DNA of 64,000 bases from Streptomyces sp. SLBN-31 (GCF_006715395.1 NZ_VFNC01000001.1:2914001-2978000), one strand, 5' to 3'; positions 50,274-60,628 are shown, numbered from the stretch's first letter. The notes: generated by a model from the letters alone, not told the origin. Numbers and translations: made by a program.

Positions 50274-52646
50274 TCACTCCGCGTCGAGCAGTCCGATCTC
50301 CGCCCAGATCGTCTTGCCCTCCGCCGTGTGCCGGCTGCCCCAGCGCTGGGTGAGCTGCGCGACCAGCAGCAGTCCGCGGCCGCCCTCGTCCCACGTCTTG
50401 GCGCGCCGCAGGTGCGGGGCCGTGTGGCTGGTGTCGGACACCTCGCAGATCAGCGTGGCCGCGTCGTGGATAAGCCGCAGCCGGATGGGGTGGGCGCCGT
50501 ACCGGATCGCGTTGGTGACCAGCTCGCTCACCACCAGCTCGGCGGTGAACGCGGCCTCCTGCAGGCTCCAGTTGTCGAGCTGCTCGACGACCTGCTTGCG
50601 GATCGGGGCGACCAGCGCCGGGTCGGCGGGGATGTGCCAGGTCGCCACCTGGGAGGCGGGCAGACCGCGGGTGCGGGCCAGCAGCAGCGCCACGTCGTCC
50701 TGGGCGCCGCCCGGCGGCAGCAGGGCGTGCAGGATCCGGTCGCAGGTCTCGTCCAGCGAGTCGGAGTACGTGGCCAGGGCGTCGCACAGCAGCCGGTGGG
50801 CGGCGTCCACGTCCCGCTCGCGGGTCTCGATCAGGCCGTCCGTGTAGAACGACAGCACGCTGCCCTCGCGCAGGTCCAGCTCGGCGCTCTCGAACGGCAG
50901 CCCGCCCAGACCCAGCGGCGGCCCGGCCGGCAGCTCCACCTGATCGGGCGCGCCTCCCGGCGGGACCACCACCGGCGGCGGATGGCCGGCGCGGGCGAGC
51001 GTGCAGCGCCGCGACACCGGGTCGTAGACCGCGTACAGGCAGGTGGCGCCGACCTCGCCGGGACTGCCGTCGCCACCCGCCTCGTCGGACAGCCGTACCA
51101 CCAGGTCGTCCAGGTGGGTCAGGAGCTCGTCCGGGGCGAGGTCGATGTCGGCGAGGGTGCGCACGGCGGTGCGCAGGCGGCCCATGGTCGCCGAGGCCTG
51201 GATGCCGTGGCCGACGACGTCCCCGACGACCATGGCCACCCGCATCCCGGACAGCGGGATCACGTCGAACCAGTCGCCGCCCACCCCGGCGCGCGCCGCC
51301 GGGAGGTAGCGCGAGGCGGCGTCCACGGCGGCCGTGCGCGGCAGCGAGCGGGGCAGCAGACTGCGCTGCAGGGCGAGGGCGGTCTCCCGCTCCCGGGAGA
51401 AGCGGCGGGCGTTGTCGATGCACACGCCGGCCCGCGCGGTGATCTCCTCCGCCAGCAGCACGTCGTCCGCCGTGAACGGGTCCGGCCGCCGGAACCGGGT
51501 CAGGACCGCGACCCCGAGGGTCAGCCCGCGGGCCTGGATGGGCACCGACATCGTGGAGTGGATGCCGTACTCCCTGACCCGGTCGGCGCGCGCCTTGTGC
51601 CAGCTCAGCCACTGGTCGATGTCTCCCTGGGCGACCGAGGCGACGATCGTGCGGCCCGCCGTCAGCGAGTCGGCCTGGGGCGAACCGGCGGGGTAGTGCT
51701 CGATCTGCCCGGGCTTGAGGACGGCTTCCGGGGTGCCGGGGTTCACCGAGCCGTGCGCGGCGCGGCGCAGGCCGATCGGGGCGCTCAGCCGCGGCGCGAG
51801 CTCGCCGTGCTCCGTCGGGTCCAGCAGGTCGATGCTGACCAGGTCGGCCAGGGCCGGGACGAAGACGTCGGCCAGCTCCTGCGCCGTACGGGCGACGTCG
51901 AGGGTGGAGCCGATGCGCACGCTCGCCTCGTTGACCAGTTGCAGCCGCTCCCGGGCGAGGTAGTTGTCGGTGAAGTCGTGGGCGGCCAGGCACACGCCGC
52001 GCACCTGCCCCGCCGCGTCCCTGACCGGGGCCATCCGGGCGAGCCAGGCGTGTGCGCTGTCCTCACCGCCGGTGCGCATCCACGTCTGGACGTCCAGCGC
52101 CCGCCCGCTGGTGAGCACCCGGAGCATGTGCCGCTCCAGTTCCTCGCTCTCGGGCCTGCCGCCGATCTCGGGCAGGCGCAGTCCCTGCATGAGGTGCTCG
52201 GGCAGCCCGATCACGTCGGCCATGGCGTCGTTGACCCGGCGCAGCCGCAGCCGGTCGTCGTAGACGGCGACGGCGCAGGGCGACTGGGTGAGCGCCGCCG
52301 TGGCCAGCGGGTCGTCCGCGGGGGGCGGACCGCCGCCGTCCAGGGGGCTCACCACCAGCCAGCGGCCGGGGCCGCCGACCCGCGCGGGCCAGTGATGCGC
52401 GAGCAGCCAGGTGGAGACCTCGTGGCCGTCGCGGTGGCGCAGCGTGACCGTGCCGTCCCAGCGGGGGCCCAGGGGCGTGGGGACCTCCGTATCGGCCAGC
52501 AGACCATGGGCGGGGCGCCCCACGACGTCGCCGGCCGGCCAGCCCAGCAGGAGCTCGGCGCCCGCGTTCCACTCGACGAGCGTGCCGGAGTCGTCGACGA
52601 CGGCCCGAGCCGTCGCGGCATCGTCGAACGGATACTCCGGGCCCAT
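50274..52646 (-). CDS. PAS-GAF-PP2C (SpoIIE-like) phosphatase with HATPase domain
   Basis: The product has 790 residues from ATG 52646 (GGAG upstream). Order of domains: PAS (about 5-100), PAS (115-245), GAF (255-415), SpoIIE-type PP2C phosphatase (440-650; G-G-D-W-F-D-V-I, V-V-G-D-V-V-G-H-G, F-Y-T-D-G-L-I-E), and an RsbW-like HATPase (675-790; E-L-V-T-N-A-I-R-Y-G, D-E-G-G-R-G-L-L-L-V). Such proteins dephosphorylate STAS antagonists and can bind sigma factors, so they set stress sigma activity. The PAS/GAF domains would sense small signals or redox. Confidence 0.93.
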   Translation of the reverse strand: MGPEYPFDDAATARAVVDDSGTLVEWNAGAELLLGWPAGDVVGRPAHGLLADTEVPTPLGPRWDGTVTLRHRDGHEVSTWLLAHHWPARVGGPGRWLVVSPLDGGGPPPADDPLATAALTQSPCAVAVYDDRLRLRRVNDAMADVIGLPEHLMQGLRLPEIGGRPESEELERHMLRVLTSGRALDVQTWMRTGGEDSAHAWLARMAPVRDAAGQVRGVCLAAHDFTDNYLARERLQLVNEASVRIGSTLDVARTAQELADVFVPALADLVSIDLLDPTEHGELAPRLSAPIGLRRAAHGSVNPGTPEAVLKPGQIEHYPAGSPQADSLTAGRTIVASVAQGDIDQWLSWHKARADRVREYGIHSTMSVPIQARGLTLGVAVLTRFRRPDPFTADDVLLAEEITARAGVCIDNARRFSRERETALALQRSLLPRSLPRTAAVDAASRYLPAARAGVGGDWFDVIPLSGMRVAMVVGDVVGHGIQASATMGRLRTAVRTLADIDLAPDELLTHLDDLVVRLSDEAGGDGSPGEVGATCLYAVYDPVSRRCTLARAGHPPPVVVPPGGAPDQVELPAGPPLGLGGLPFESAELDLREGSVLSFYTDGLIETRERDVDAAHRLLCDALATYSDSLDETCDRILHALLPPGGAQDDVALLLARTRGLPASQVATWHIPADPALVAPIRKQVVEQLDNWSLQEAAFTAELVVSELVTNAIRYGAHPIRLRLIHDAATLICEVSDTSHTAPHLRRAKTWDEGGRGLLLVAQLTQRWGSRHTAEGKTIWAEIGLLDAE

Positions 52647-52901
52647 CGCCACTCCATCGCGAACACTCACAGTGAACCGCTGGGTCACTTCGGTTCCAGA
52701 CTAGTCCGTCGGCGTCCGACGCGGACGCCGAACCCCGTCGCCCGCGCGGCGGGCCGGTCAAGGGGGAAATCCGGCCGTTGCGCCCTCCTGAGGCAGAACG
52801 CGCTTGCCGCACCCTTGACGCCGCCGACTGGCCCTCCGTCAGAATCTGTTTGTTCACGATCAGTTGTGAGTACTTCTGGGCCCTGATGAGGGAGAGCCGT
52901 C

Positions 52902-55900
52902 ATGACGGTCACTCGCAGATCGGTTTTGCTCGCCTCCACCGCCGCGCCGGCGGCCGGAGTGCTCCTCGCCACCCCGGCGGCCCGGGCCGCCGAGGCCGCC
53001 GGGAGCGCTTCCGGCCGGCTGACGGTGGCCCTGCGTGACGGCTGGCGCTTCGCGCTGGTCGACCCGGGCGGCATCACCGATCCGACCGGTGCCTACGCGG
53101 GCGCCCCCGACCCCGGTTACGACGACTCGGCGTGGCGCGAGGTCGCCGTCCCGCACGACTGGAGCATCGAGCAGACCCCCACCACCGAGCACGGCACCAC
53201 CAGCGGCACCGGCTTCTTCCCCGGCGGCCTCGGCTGGTACCGCCTGGCCTTCACCCTCCCGGCCGCGCTCGCCGGCAAGCGGATCTCGGTGGAGTTCGAC
53301 GGTGTCTACATGGACTCCTACGTGTACTGCAACGGCACCCAGGTCGGCCGCCATCCCTACGGCTACACCGGCTTCGCCCTCGACCTCACCGACGTCGTGC
53401 ACACCGACGGCACGACCACGAACGTGATCGCCGTCAAGGTCCAGAACCAGCTCCCCAGCAGCCGTTGGTACTCGGGCAGCGGCATCTACCGCGAGGCCCG
53501 CCTGGTGATCACCGAGCCGGTGCACGTGGAGCGCTGGGGCACGTACGTCACCACGCCCGACATCACGACCGAGCGGGCCGTCGTCAGGGTGCGCACCGCG
53601 GTGGTGAACGAGTCGGGCGCCGCGAGCCGGGTCGAGATCAGGTCGGCGGTGAAGGACCCGCGCGGCCGCACGGTGGCCCGTGCGGCGACCACCGTCACGG
53701 TCACCGACAGAGCGGCCGAGACCCATGAACTGACCGTGCCGAAGCCCCTGTTGTGGGACTTCGCGACCCCGGAGCACCGCTACACCCTGGCGACCGAGCT
53801 GCGCGTCGGCGGCAGACCCGTCGACACCCGCGACACCACCTTCGGCATCCGCGACTTCCGTTTCGACCCCGACGAGGGCTTCTCCCTCAACGGCACCCCC
53901 GCCAAGGTCAAGGGCGTCGACCTCCACCACGACCAGGGCGCCCTCGGCGCCGCCGTCAGCATCGACGCGGTCCGCCGGCAGATGACCATCATGAAGTCGA
54001 TGGGCGTCAACGCCTTCCGCACCTCCCACAACCCGCCCTCGCCGCAGATGATCCAGGTCTGCGAGGAACTGGGCATCGTGATGATGGTCGAGGCCTTCGA
54101 CTGCTGGAGGACCGGCAAGACCAAGTACGACTACGGGCGGTTCTTCGACGAGTGGTGCGAGAAGGACGCCACCGAGATGGTCCTGGCGGCCCGGAACTCG
54201 CCCGCGGTGGTGCTGTGGTCCATCGGCAACGAGATCCCCGACTCCACCTCGACCGCCGGCCTCGCCATGGCCGACCGCATCATCGGCGCCGTCAAGGCAG
54301 CCGACGACACCCGGCCGCTGGTCATCGGCTCCGACAAGTACCGCAACCCGCCCGCCAAGGGCTCCGCGGCCGACCTGATGCTGGCCAAGCTCGACGGGCT
54401 CGGCCTCAACTACAACACGGCCAGGTCGGTCGACGCGCTGCACGCGGCCTATCCGCACCTGTTCCTCTTCGAGTCCGAGTCGTCGTCGGAGACCTCGACC
54501 CGCTCGACGTACCAGGAGCCCGAACACCTCAACACCGGCGAGAACCACACCCCGGGCAGGCGCGCGACCTCCTCCTACGACAACAACCTCGCCTCCTGGA
54601 CCATGAGCGGCGAGTACGGTCACAAGAAGGACCGGGACCGGAAGTGGTTCGCCGGGCAGTTCCTGTGGTCCGGCATCGACTACATCGGGGAGCCGACCCC
54701 GTACAACGTCTTCCCGGTGAAGGCCTCCTTCTTCGGCGCGGTGGACACGGCCGGCTTCCCGAAGGACATGTACCACCTCTTCCGCAGCCAGTGGACGGCC
54801 GAGCCGATGGTGCACCTGCTGCCCATGAGCTGGAACCACGAGCAGGGCGACACGGTCGAGGTGTGGGCCTACTCCAACGTCGAGACGGTCGAGCTGTTCC
54901 TCAACGGCAAGTCGCTCGGCACCCGTTCGTTCGACACCAAGAAGACGGTCGACGGCCGGACCTATCTGGAGACCACCGAGGCGACCGGCGACGACAAGAC
55001 CTTCACCGGCGGCCCCTACCCCGGCAGTTACACCAGCCCGAACGGCAGCGCGGGCAAGCTCCACCTGATCTGGAAAGTGCCGTTCGCACCGGGCGAGTTG
55101 AAGGCGGTGGCCCGGCGGAGCGGCAAGACGGTCGCGACCGACGTGCTGCGGACGGCGGGCAGGGCGCACGCCGTACGGCTCATCCCCGACCGCGAGTCCG
55201 TCGCCGCGGACGGGCGGTCGCTGCTGTTCGTGACGGCCGAGATCGTCGACGCGCGCGGGGTGGTGGTGCCCGACGCCGAGGACCTGATCACCTTCGACGT
55301 GGACGGTGGCTCCCTCGCCGGACTCGACAACGGCCGCGAGGAGAGCGCCGAGCGCTACCAGGCCACCACCCGGACCGCCTTCCACGGCAAGGCGCTCGCC
55401 ATCGTGCGCTCCGGCACCGAGGCCGGCCGGTTGAAGGTGACCGCGCGGGCCCAGGGCCTGCGGGCCGGTACGGCGGCCGTGCGTACCACCCCGGCCCGCT
55501 CGGCCGCGACGACGCCTCCGCCCAAGTTCGCCCCCGAGCAGCCACCTGCCCCGAACCACCCTCTGGCGGACGCCAGTTACTCCGGACGCCCGGACACCCT
55601 GCCCGCCGCGATGCTCGACGGCGACGCGGCCACCGGCTGGTCCAACGCCTTCGCCAAGTCGGCCACCGCCCTGCTGCCCGCGTTCGGCGGAGCCCGGCCG
55701 AAGGACTGGGTGTCGGTGGACTTCGGCAGGCGCCGGACCATGAGCCGGGTCGAGGTCTCCTTCACCGTGGACGCGACGCACGGCCTGCCGGCGTCCGTCG
55801 AGGCGGCCGTGTGGGACGGCGACGCGTTCGTGCCGGTCACGGGGGCATCCGTCGACTGGGCCGGCACCTCGGACGCGCCCAGCGTCATCGCCTTCGACGC

Positions 55901-56000
55901 GGTGACCGGCTCCCGGCTGCGGCTCACCCTGACCAGCCGACACCCCGGTGAGGCCGCCGGCGCGGTGCGGATCAGCAAGCTGGAGGTGCCCGCCGGCTGA
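52902..56000 (+). CDS. secreted GH2 beta-galactosidase/glycosidase
   Basis: The product has 1032 residues. The N-terminus T-R-R-S-V-L-L-A-S with A-R-A cleavage is a twin-arginine signal. Sugar-binding (45-220) and Ig-like (225-330) domains precede a TIM barrel (335-620) with acid/base Glu444 in S-I-G-N-E-I-P and the nucleophile among Glu524/Glu526 in F-E-S-E-S. A DUF4982-type region, a Big-like module (750-850) and a C-terminal F5/8 C-like carbohydrate-binding module complete it. It probably acts on plant or galactan-type polysaccharide outside the cell. Confidence 0.93.
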   Translation: MTVTRRSVLLASTAAPAAGVLLATPAARAAEAAGSASGRLTVALRDGWRFALVDPGGITDPTGAYAGAPDPGYDDSAWREVAVPHDWSIEQTPTTEHGTTSGTGFFPGGLGWYRLAFTLPAALAGKRISVEFDGVYMDSYVYCNGTQVGRHPYGYTGFALDLTDVVHTDGTTTNVIAVKVQNQLPSSRWYSGSGIYREARLVITEPVHVERWGTYVTTPDITTERAVVRVRTAVVNESGAASRVEIRSAVKDPRGRTVARAATTVTVTDRAAETHELTVPKPLLWDFATPEHRYTLATELRVGGRPVDTRDTTFGIRDFRFDPDEGFSLNGTPAKVKGVDLHHDQGALGAAVSIDAVRRQMTIMKSMGVNAFRTSHNPPSPQMIQVCEELGIVMMVEAFDCWRTGKTKYDYGRFFDEWCEKDATEMVLAARNSPAVVLWSIGNEIPDSTSTAGLAMADRIIGAVKAADDTRPLVIGSDKYRNPPAKGSAADLMLAKLDGLGLNYNTARSVDALHAAYPHLFLFESESSSETSTRSTYQEPEHLNTGENHTPGRRATSSYDNNLASWTMSGEYGHKKDRDRKWFAGQFLWSGIDYIGEPTPYNVFPVKASFFGAVDTAGFPKDMYHLFRSQWTAEPMVHLLPMSWNHEQGDTVEVWAYSNVETVELFLNGKSLGTRSFDTKKTVDGRTYLETTEATGDDKTFTGGPYPGSYTSPNGSAGKLHLIWKVPFAPGELKAVARRSGKTVATDVLRTAGRAHAVRLIPDRESVAADGRSLLFVTAEIVDARGVVVPDAEDLITFDVDGGSLAGLDNGREESAERYQATTRTAFHGKALAIVRSGTEAGRLKVTARAQGLRAGTAAVRTTPARSAATTPPPKFAPEQPPAPNHPLADASYSGRPDTLPAAMLDGDAATGWSNAFAKSATALLPAFGGARPKDWVSVDFGRRRTMSRVEVSFTVDATHGLPASVEAAVWDGDAFVPVTGASVDWAGTSDAPSVIAFDAVTGSRLRLTLTSRHPGEAAGAVRISKLEVPAG

Positions 56001-56091
56001 CGTACCGGTCGACGGCCCGGGCGGGAACCAGTCCCGTCCGGACCGTTGACGCGGTGTCATGGCGCCAACAAGCATGTGCTGCGTCCGCATC

Positions 56092-56105
56092 TGGGAGCGC
56101 TCCCA
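56092..56105. promoter_or_regulatory. CebR box TGGGAGCGCTCCCA upstream of the GH9 gene
   Basis: This 14-bp perfect palindrome is identical to the Streptomyces CebR operator, which is released by cellobiose or cellotriose. A second, imperfect copy (GGGAGCGTCCCC at 56120-56131) lies about 27 bp downstream. Confidence 0.85.
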
Positions 56106-56156
56106 TCGCTGGGGTGATTGGGAGCGTCCCCGCACCTCCGCCCGAGGAGCCCAGAC

Positions 56157-58400
56157 GTGAAACGACGCAGAACCGTCCTGCTGGCCCTGACCGCCCTGCT
56201 GGGCGCGGCGCTGACCGGCCTGCCCGCCGGCCCGGCCGTCGCCGACGAGGTCGAGCAGCTCAAGAACGGCACCTTCGACACCACCACCGATCCCTGGTGG
56301 ACGACGACCAACGTCACCGCGGGACTGTCCGGCGGGCAGCTGTGCGCGGATGTGCCCGGCGGCACCACCAACCGCTGGGACGCGGCCGTCGGCCAGAACG
56401 ACGTCACCCTCGTGAAGGGGGAGTCGTACAAGTTCAGCTTCAAGGCGTCCGGTTCGCCCGCGGGGCACGTGGTGCGGGCGATCGTGGGCCTGCAGGTGTC
56501 GCCCTACGACACCTACTTCGAGGTGAGTCCGCAGCTCAGCGTCTCGGGCGACACCTACGCGTACACCTTCACCTCGCCCGTCGACACCACCCAGGCCCAG
56601 GTCGCCCTCCAGGCCGGCGGCAGCGCGGACGCCTGGCGGCTGTGCATGGACGACGTCTCGCTGCTGGGCGGTGTCCCGCCGGAGGTGTACCACCCCGACA
56701 CCGGCCCACGGGTGCGCGTCAACCAGGTCGCCTATCTGCCCTCCGGCCCCAAGAATGCCACCCTGGTCACCGACGCCACGGCGAAGCTTCCCTGGCAGCT
56801 GAAGAACGCGGGCGGCGCGACGGTCGCCCACGGCTGGACCGTGCCGCGCGGCACCGACGTCTCCTCCGGGCAGAACGTCCACTCCATCGACTTCGGCGGC
56901 TACCGCAAGGCCGGCAAGGGCTACACGCTGGTCGCGGACGGGGAGACCAGCCGGCCGTTCGACATCGGCGGAAGCGCGTACGAGCGGCTGCGGCTGGACT
57001 CCGTGAAGTACTACTACACGCAGCGCAGCGGCATCGCGATCCGTGACGACCTGCGCCCGGGATACGCCCGCCCCGCCGGCCACCTCGACGTGGCACCCAA
57101 CCGGGGCGACTCGAAGGTCCCCTGCCAGCCCGGCGTGTGCGACTACACCCTCGACGTCACCGGCGGCTGGTACGACGCCGGCGACCACGGCAAGTACGTC
57201 GTCAACGGCGGCATCGCCACCTGGGAGCTGCTGAGCACCTACGAGCGTGAACGCCTGGCCCTCACAGGCGAGTCGGCGAGACTGGGCGACGGCACGCTGG
57301 CCATCCCGGAGAGCGGCAACAAGGTGCCCGACATCCTCGACGAGGCCCGCTGGGAGCTGGACTTCCTGCTGAAGATGCAGGTCCCGGACGGACAGCCGCT
57401 GGCCGGCATGGCCCACCACAAGATCCATGACGCGCAGTGGACGGGCCTGCCCCTGCTGCCCAGCGACGACCCGCAGAAGCGCGAACTGCACCCGCCGTCC
57501 ACCCAGGCCACCCTGAACCTGGCCGCCACCGCGGCGCAGGCCGCTCGCCTGTACCGGCCCTACGACCGCGCCTTCGCCACGAAGGCCCTGACCGCCGCAC
57601 GCAAGGCCTGGTCCGCCGCGCTCGCCCACCCCGCCATGTACGCCTCGGCGAGCGACGCCACCGGAGGCGGCGCGTACGACGACACCAACGCCACCGACGA
57701 GTTCTACTGGGCGGCCGCGGAGCTGTATCTCACTACCGGGGAGAAGCAGTTCGCCGACTACGTGCTGAACTCGCCCGAGAACACAGCCGACATCTTCGGC
57801 CCCAATGGCTTCGACTGGGGCCGGACGGCGGCCGCCGGACGCCTGGACCTGGCGATGGTGCCCAGCAAGCTGCCCGGCCGTGACAAGATCCGCCGGTCCG
57901 TGGTGAAGGGCGCCGACCGCTACCTGGCCACGCTCGCCGCCCAGCCGTACGGCATGCCGTATGCCCCCGACAAGAACCTGTACGACTGGGGCTCCAGCCA
58001 CCAGGTCCTCAACAACGGGGTCGTCCTGGCCACCGCCTACGACATCACCGGCGCCTCCAAGTACCGCGACGGCGCGGTCGAGACCATGGACTACATCCTC
58101 GGCCGCAACGCGCTGAACCTCTCGTACGTCACCGGTTACGGCGAGGTCAACTCCCACAACCAGCACAGCCGTTGGTACGCGCACGAACTCGACCCGAACC
58201 TCCCGAACCCGCCGAGCGGGACCCTGGCCGGCGGAGCGAACTCCTCCATCCAGGACCCCTACGCGCAGAGCAAACTCCAGGGCTGCGTCGGTCAGTTCTG
58301 CTACATCGACGACATCCAGTCCTGGTCGACGAACGAGACGGCCATCAACTGGAACGCGGCCCTGGCCCGGATGTCCTCCTTCGTGGCGGACCAGGGCTGA
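56157..58400 (+). CDS. secreted GH9 endoglucanase (cellulase)
   Basis: The product has 747 residues from GTG 56157 (GAGGAG upstream). A Sec signal (about 1-30, A-V-A-D) is followed by a CBM4/9-like domain (33-180), a cellulase Ig-like domain (185-275) and the GH9 catalytic domain. Catalytic Asp340/Asp343 lie in [10 protein letters not shown], the acid Glu727 in [10 protein letters not shown], with the [10 protein letters not shown] segment between. It is a processive or endo-acting cellulase under CebR control. Confidence 0.95.
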   Translation: MKRRRTVLLALTALLGAALTGLPAGPAVADEVEQLKNGTFDTTTDPWWTTTNVTAGLSGGQLCADVPGGTTNRWDAAVGQNDVTLVKGESYKFSFKASGSPAGHVVRAIVGLQVSPYDTYFEVSPQLSVSGDTYAYTFTSPVDTTQAQVALQAGGSADAWRLCMDDVSLLGGVPPEVYHPDTGPRVRVNQVAYLPSGPKNATLVTDATAKLPWQLKNAGGATVAHGWTVPRGTDVSSGQNVHSIDFGGYRKAGKGYTLVADGETSRPFDIGGSAYERLRLDSVKYYYTQRSGIAIRDDLRPGYARPAGHLDVAPNRGDSKVPCQPGVCDYTLDVTGGWYDAGDHGKYVVNGGIATWELLSTYERERLALTGESARLGDGTLAIPESGNKVPDILDEARWELDFLLKMQVPDGQPLAGMAHHKIHDAQWTGLPLLPSDDPQKRELHPPSTQATLNLAATAAQAARLYRPYDRAFATKALTAARKAWSAALAHPAMYASASDATGGGAYDDTNATDEFYWAAAELYLTTGEKQFADYVLNSPENTADIFGPNGFDWGRTAAAGRLDLAMVPSKLPGRDKIRRSVVKGADRYLATLAAQPYGMPYAPDKNLYDWGSSHQVLNNGVVLATAYDITGASKYRDGAVETMDYILGRNALNLSYVTGYGEVNSHNQHSRWYAHELDPNLPNPPSGTLAGGANSSIQDPYAQSKLQGCVGQFCYIDDIQSWSTNETAINWNAALARMSSFVADQG

Positions 58401-58406
58401 GGCCCC

Positions 58407-59879
58407 TCAGGGCCGGGGCTCGCGCTCCACGAGTTCCCTCTGCCGCCGGTGGGCAGTGAGGGTGTGCAGCTCGGCCTGGTCGAGCGGCTGGTGCACCTCG
58501 ACGTACTCCCCGTGCGGCAGCCGCTTGATCACGCCGGTCTCCCGGCCGTGCAACACCAGTTCCGCGTCGCGGAGTTGAAGCCCGAGGCAGATGCGGCGGG
58601 TGATGACGAAGACGACTGCCGGGAGCACGAAGACGGCGACCCGCACCGTCCAGGTGACCGTGTTGATGGACAGGTGCAGCCGGGTGGCCACGATGTCGTT
58701 GCCGCCGCCCGCGAGCAGGATCAGATAGAGGCTGATCCAGGCCGCGCCGATCGCGGTGCGGACCGGACGGTTGCGCGGGCGGTCCAGCAGGTGGTGCTCG
58801 CGCCGGTCACCGGTGACCCGGGCCTCCAGGAACGGGTAGACGCCGATGAGGACCAGCAGCAACGGGAACACCATGATGGGTATCAGCACCCCGAGGACCA
58901 GGGTGTGGCCCCACAGCGTGACCTCCCAGCCCGGCATCACCCGCACCAGGCCCTCCGCGAAGCCCAGGTACCAGTCGGGCTGGGCACCCGTGGAGACCTG
59001 GTCGGGGCGGAAGGGGCCGTAGACCCAGACCGGGTTGATCGTCGCCACCGCGGCGACGAGCGAGAGCGCGCCGAAGACGAGGAAGAAGAAGCCGCCCGCC
59101 TTCGCCAGGTACACCGGCATGAACGGGGTGCCGATCACGTTGCGTTCGGTCCGCCCGGGGCCCGCGAACTGGGTGTGCTTGTGGTACACGACCAGGATGA
59201 GGTGTGCCACCACCAGCGCCGCCATGATGCCCGGGATCAGCAGGATGTGCAGCGAGTAGAACCGCGCCACGATGTCGTGGCCCGGGAACTCGCCGCCGAA
59301 GAGGAACATCGACAGGTACGTCCCGACGACCGGCACCGACAGCAGCGCCCCGTTGACGAACCTCAGGCCCGTGCCCGACAGCAGGTCGTCCGGCAGCGAG
59401 TAGCCGAACAGGCCCTCGAACAGGCCGAGGAACAGCAGCGTCCAGCCGAACACCCAGTTGACCTCGCGCGGTTTGCGGAACGAGCCGGTGAAGAAGTGCC
59501 GCATCATGTGCGTCAGCATCCCGGCGACGAAGACGAGCGCCGCCCAGTGGTGCAGCTGCCGGATCAGCAGCCCGCCGCGCACGTCGAAGCTGATGTGCAG
59601 CGTGGAGGCGTACGCCTCGGACATGCGGACGCCGTTGAGGGGGACGTAACTGCCGTGGTACGTCACCTCGTTCATCGACGGGTGGAAGAAGAGGGTGAGG
59701 TAGACGCCGGTCAGGACGAGGACGACGAAGCTGTACAGGCAGATCTCGCCCAGCAGGAAGGACCAGTGGTCCGGGAAGACCTTGCGCAGGTACTTCCGGC
59801 CGAGCGTGTGGATGCCGAGCCGGCCGTCGAGCCAGTCGGCGACGCGCTCGCCCCTGCCGGACGTGCGGATGTCGGTCAC
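58407..59879 (-). CDS. orphan cytochrome b (QcrB-like)
   Basis: The product has 490 residues from GTG 59879, overlapping the sigma gene stop by GTGA. Eight to nine membrane helices carry the paired heme histidines (Q-L-H-H-W-A-A, M-T-H-M-M-R-H and Y-S-L-H-I-L, V-A-H-L-I-L-V-V-Y-H) and P-D-W-Y-L-G-F-A-E-G-L. It resembles the actinobacterial QcrB of the bcc complex. QcrA, QcrC and Cta genes are absent, so its partners must be elsewhere. Confidence 0.93.
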   Translation of the reverse strand: MTDIRTSGRGERVADWLDGRLGIHTLGRKYLRKVFPDHWSFLLGEICLYSFVVLVLTGVYLTLFFHPSMNEVTYHGSYVPLNGVRMSEAYASTLHISFDVRGGLLIRQLHHWAALVFVAGMLTHMMRHFFTGSFRKPREVNWVFGWTLLFLGLFEGLFGYSLPDDLLSGTGLRFVNGALLSVPVVGTYLSMFLFGGEFPGHDIVARFYSLHILLIPGIMAALVVAHLILVVYHKHTQFAGPGRTERNVIGTPFMPVYLAKAGGFFFLVFGALSLVAAVATINPVWVYGPFRPDQVSTGAQPDWYLGFAEGLVRVMPGWEVTLWGHTLVLGVLIPIMVFPLLLVLIGVYPFLEARVTGDRREHHLLDRPRNRPVRTAIGAAWISLYLILLAGGGNDIVATRLHLSINTVTWTVRVAVFVLPAVVFVITRRICLGLQLRDAELVLHGRETGVIKRLPHGEYVEVHQPLDQAELHTLTAHRRQRELVEREPRP

Positions 59880-60628
59880 TCCTCCTCCTTGTGCACGTGC
59901 GTGAGCTTGTCGGGGTTGGTCACGATGTACAGGCCGCTGACCCGGTCGCCCTCGGGCGTGAGGTCCATGACCATCACGGCGTACGGGGAGTCGCCCTGGA
60001 ACACCACGGCAGCGTCGTCGCCGTTGACCCGGCGGTAGCGCAGCTCCAGGCCCTGCTCGGCGCGCCGGCCGGCGTAGGAGGCGATGAGGCGGACGGCCTT
60101 GTCCCGGCCGTGCACCGGGCGCAGACCGGCCGGCTTCCGCTTGCCGCCGCCGTCCGTCCACACAGTGACGTCCGGTGCGAGGATCTCCATCAGCTCCCCG
60201 ATGTCCCCGCCGAGCGCGGCCCGCACGAACCGCTCGGTCGCCTCCCGGCGGACCCGGGGATGGGCGCGGTACAGCGGCCGCCGCGCGTGCACGTGGGCCC
60301 GCGCGCGGTGCGCGAGCTGCCGTACGGCCGCCGGGGTGCGGTCGATGATGTCCGCGATCTCGGTGTGGGGGTAGCCGAAGACCTCGTTGAGGACGAACAC
60401 CGCGCGCTCCAGCGGGGTCAGCGACTCCAGGACCACCAGCATCGCCAGGGAGACGGACTCGGTGCGCAGGGCGCGGCCGGTCCAGGACAGCCAGGTCTCC
60501 TGCAGGACGTCCTCGGTGTCGGCGACGGAGCCCAGCACGTTGTAGACGAGGCTGAACAGCAGCTCCCGATGCTCCATGTAGACGTCGGTCGCCTCGTCCG
60601 TGGCCGGACTTCCCGAGTTCTGTGTCAT
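59876..60628 (-). CDS. SigJ-type ECF sigma factor with internal deletion
   Basis: The product has 250 residues. It starts like a SigJ sigma (Y-N-V-L-G-S-V-A-D-T-E-D-V-L-Q-E-T-W-L-S-W) and then runs almost at once into the linker T-E-S-V-S-L-A-M-L-V-V-L-E-S-L. About 50-60 residues expected for regions 2.3-2.4 are missing, without a frame shift. Region 4 (Y-P-H-T-E-I-A-D-I-I-D-R-T-P-A-A-V-R-Q-L-A-H) and the C-terminal SnoaL-like domain are intact. -10 melting should be impaired; it may act as a regulator or anti-sigma, or be dead. Confidence 0.85.
   Translation of the reverse strand: MTQNSGSPATDEATDVYMEHRELLFSLVYNVLGSVADTEDVLQETWLSWTGRALRTESVSLAMLVVLESLTPLERAVFVLNEVFGYPHTEIADIIDRTPAAVRQLAHRARAHVHARRPLYRAHPRVRREATERFVRAALGGDIGELMEILAPDVTVWTDGGGKRKPAGLRPVHGRDKAVRLIASYAGRRAEQGLELRYRRVNGDDAAVVFQGDSPYAVMVMDLTPEGDRVSGLYIVTNPDKLTHVHKEEE

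Noticed and set aside
52860..58184. A 1774-codon open frame on the minus strand across the GH2 and GH9 genes
   Set aside because: The plus-strand genes have signal peptides, catalytic residues and ribosome sites. The antisense frame gives low-complexity Val/Gly/Arg/Asp-rich protein, the usual shadow of GC-rich third positions.
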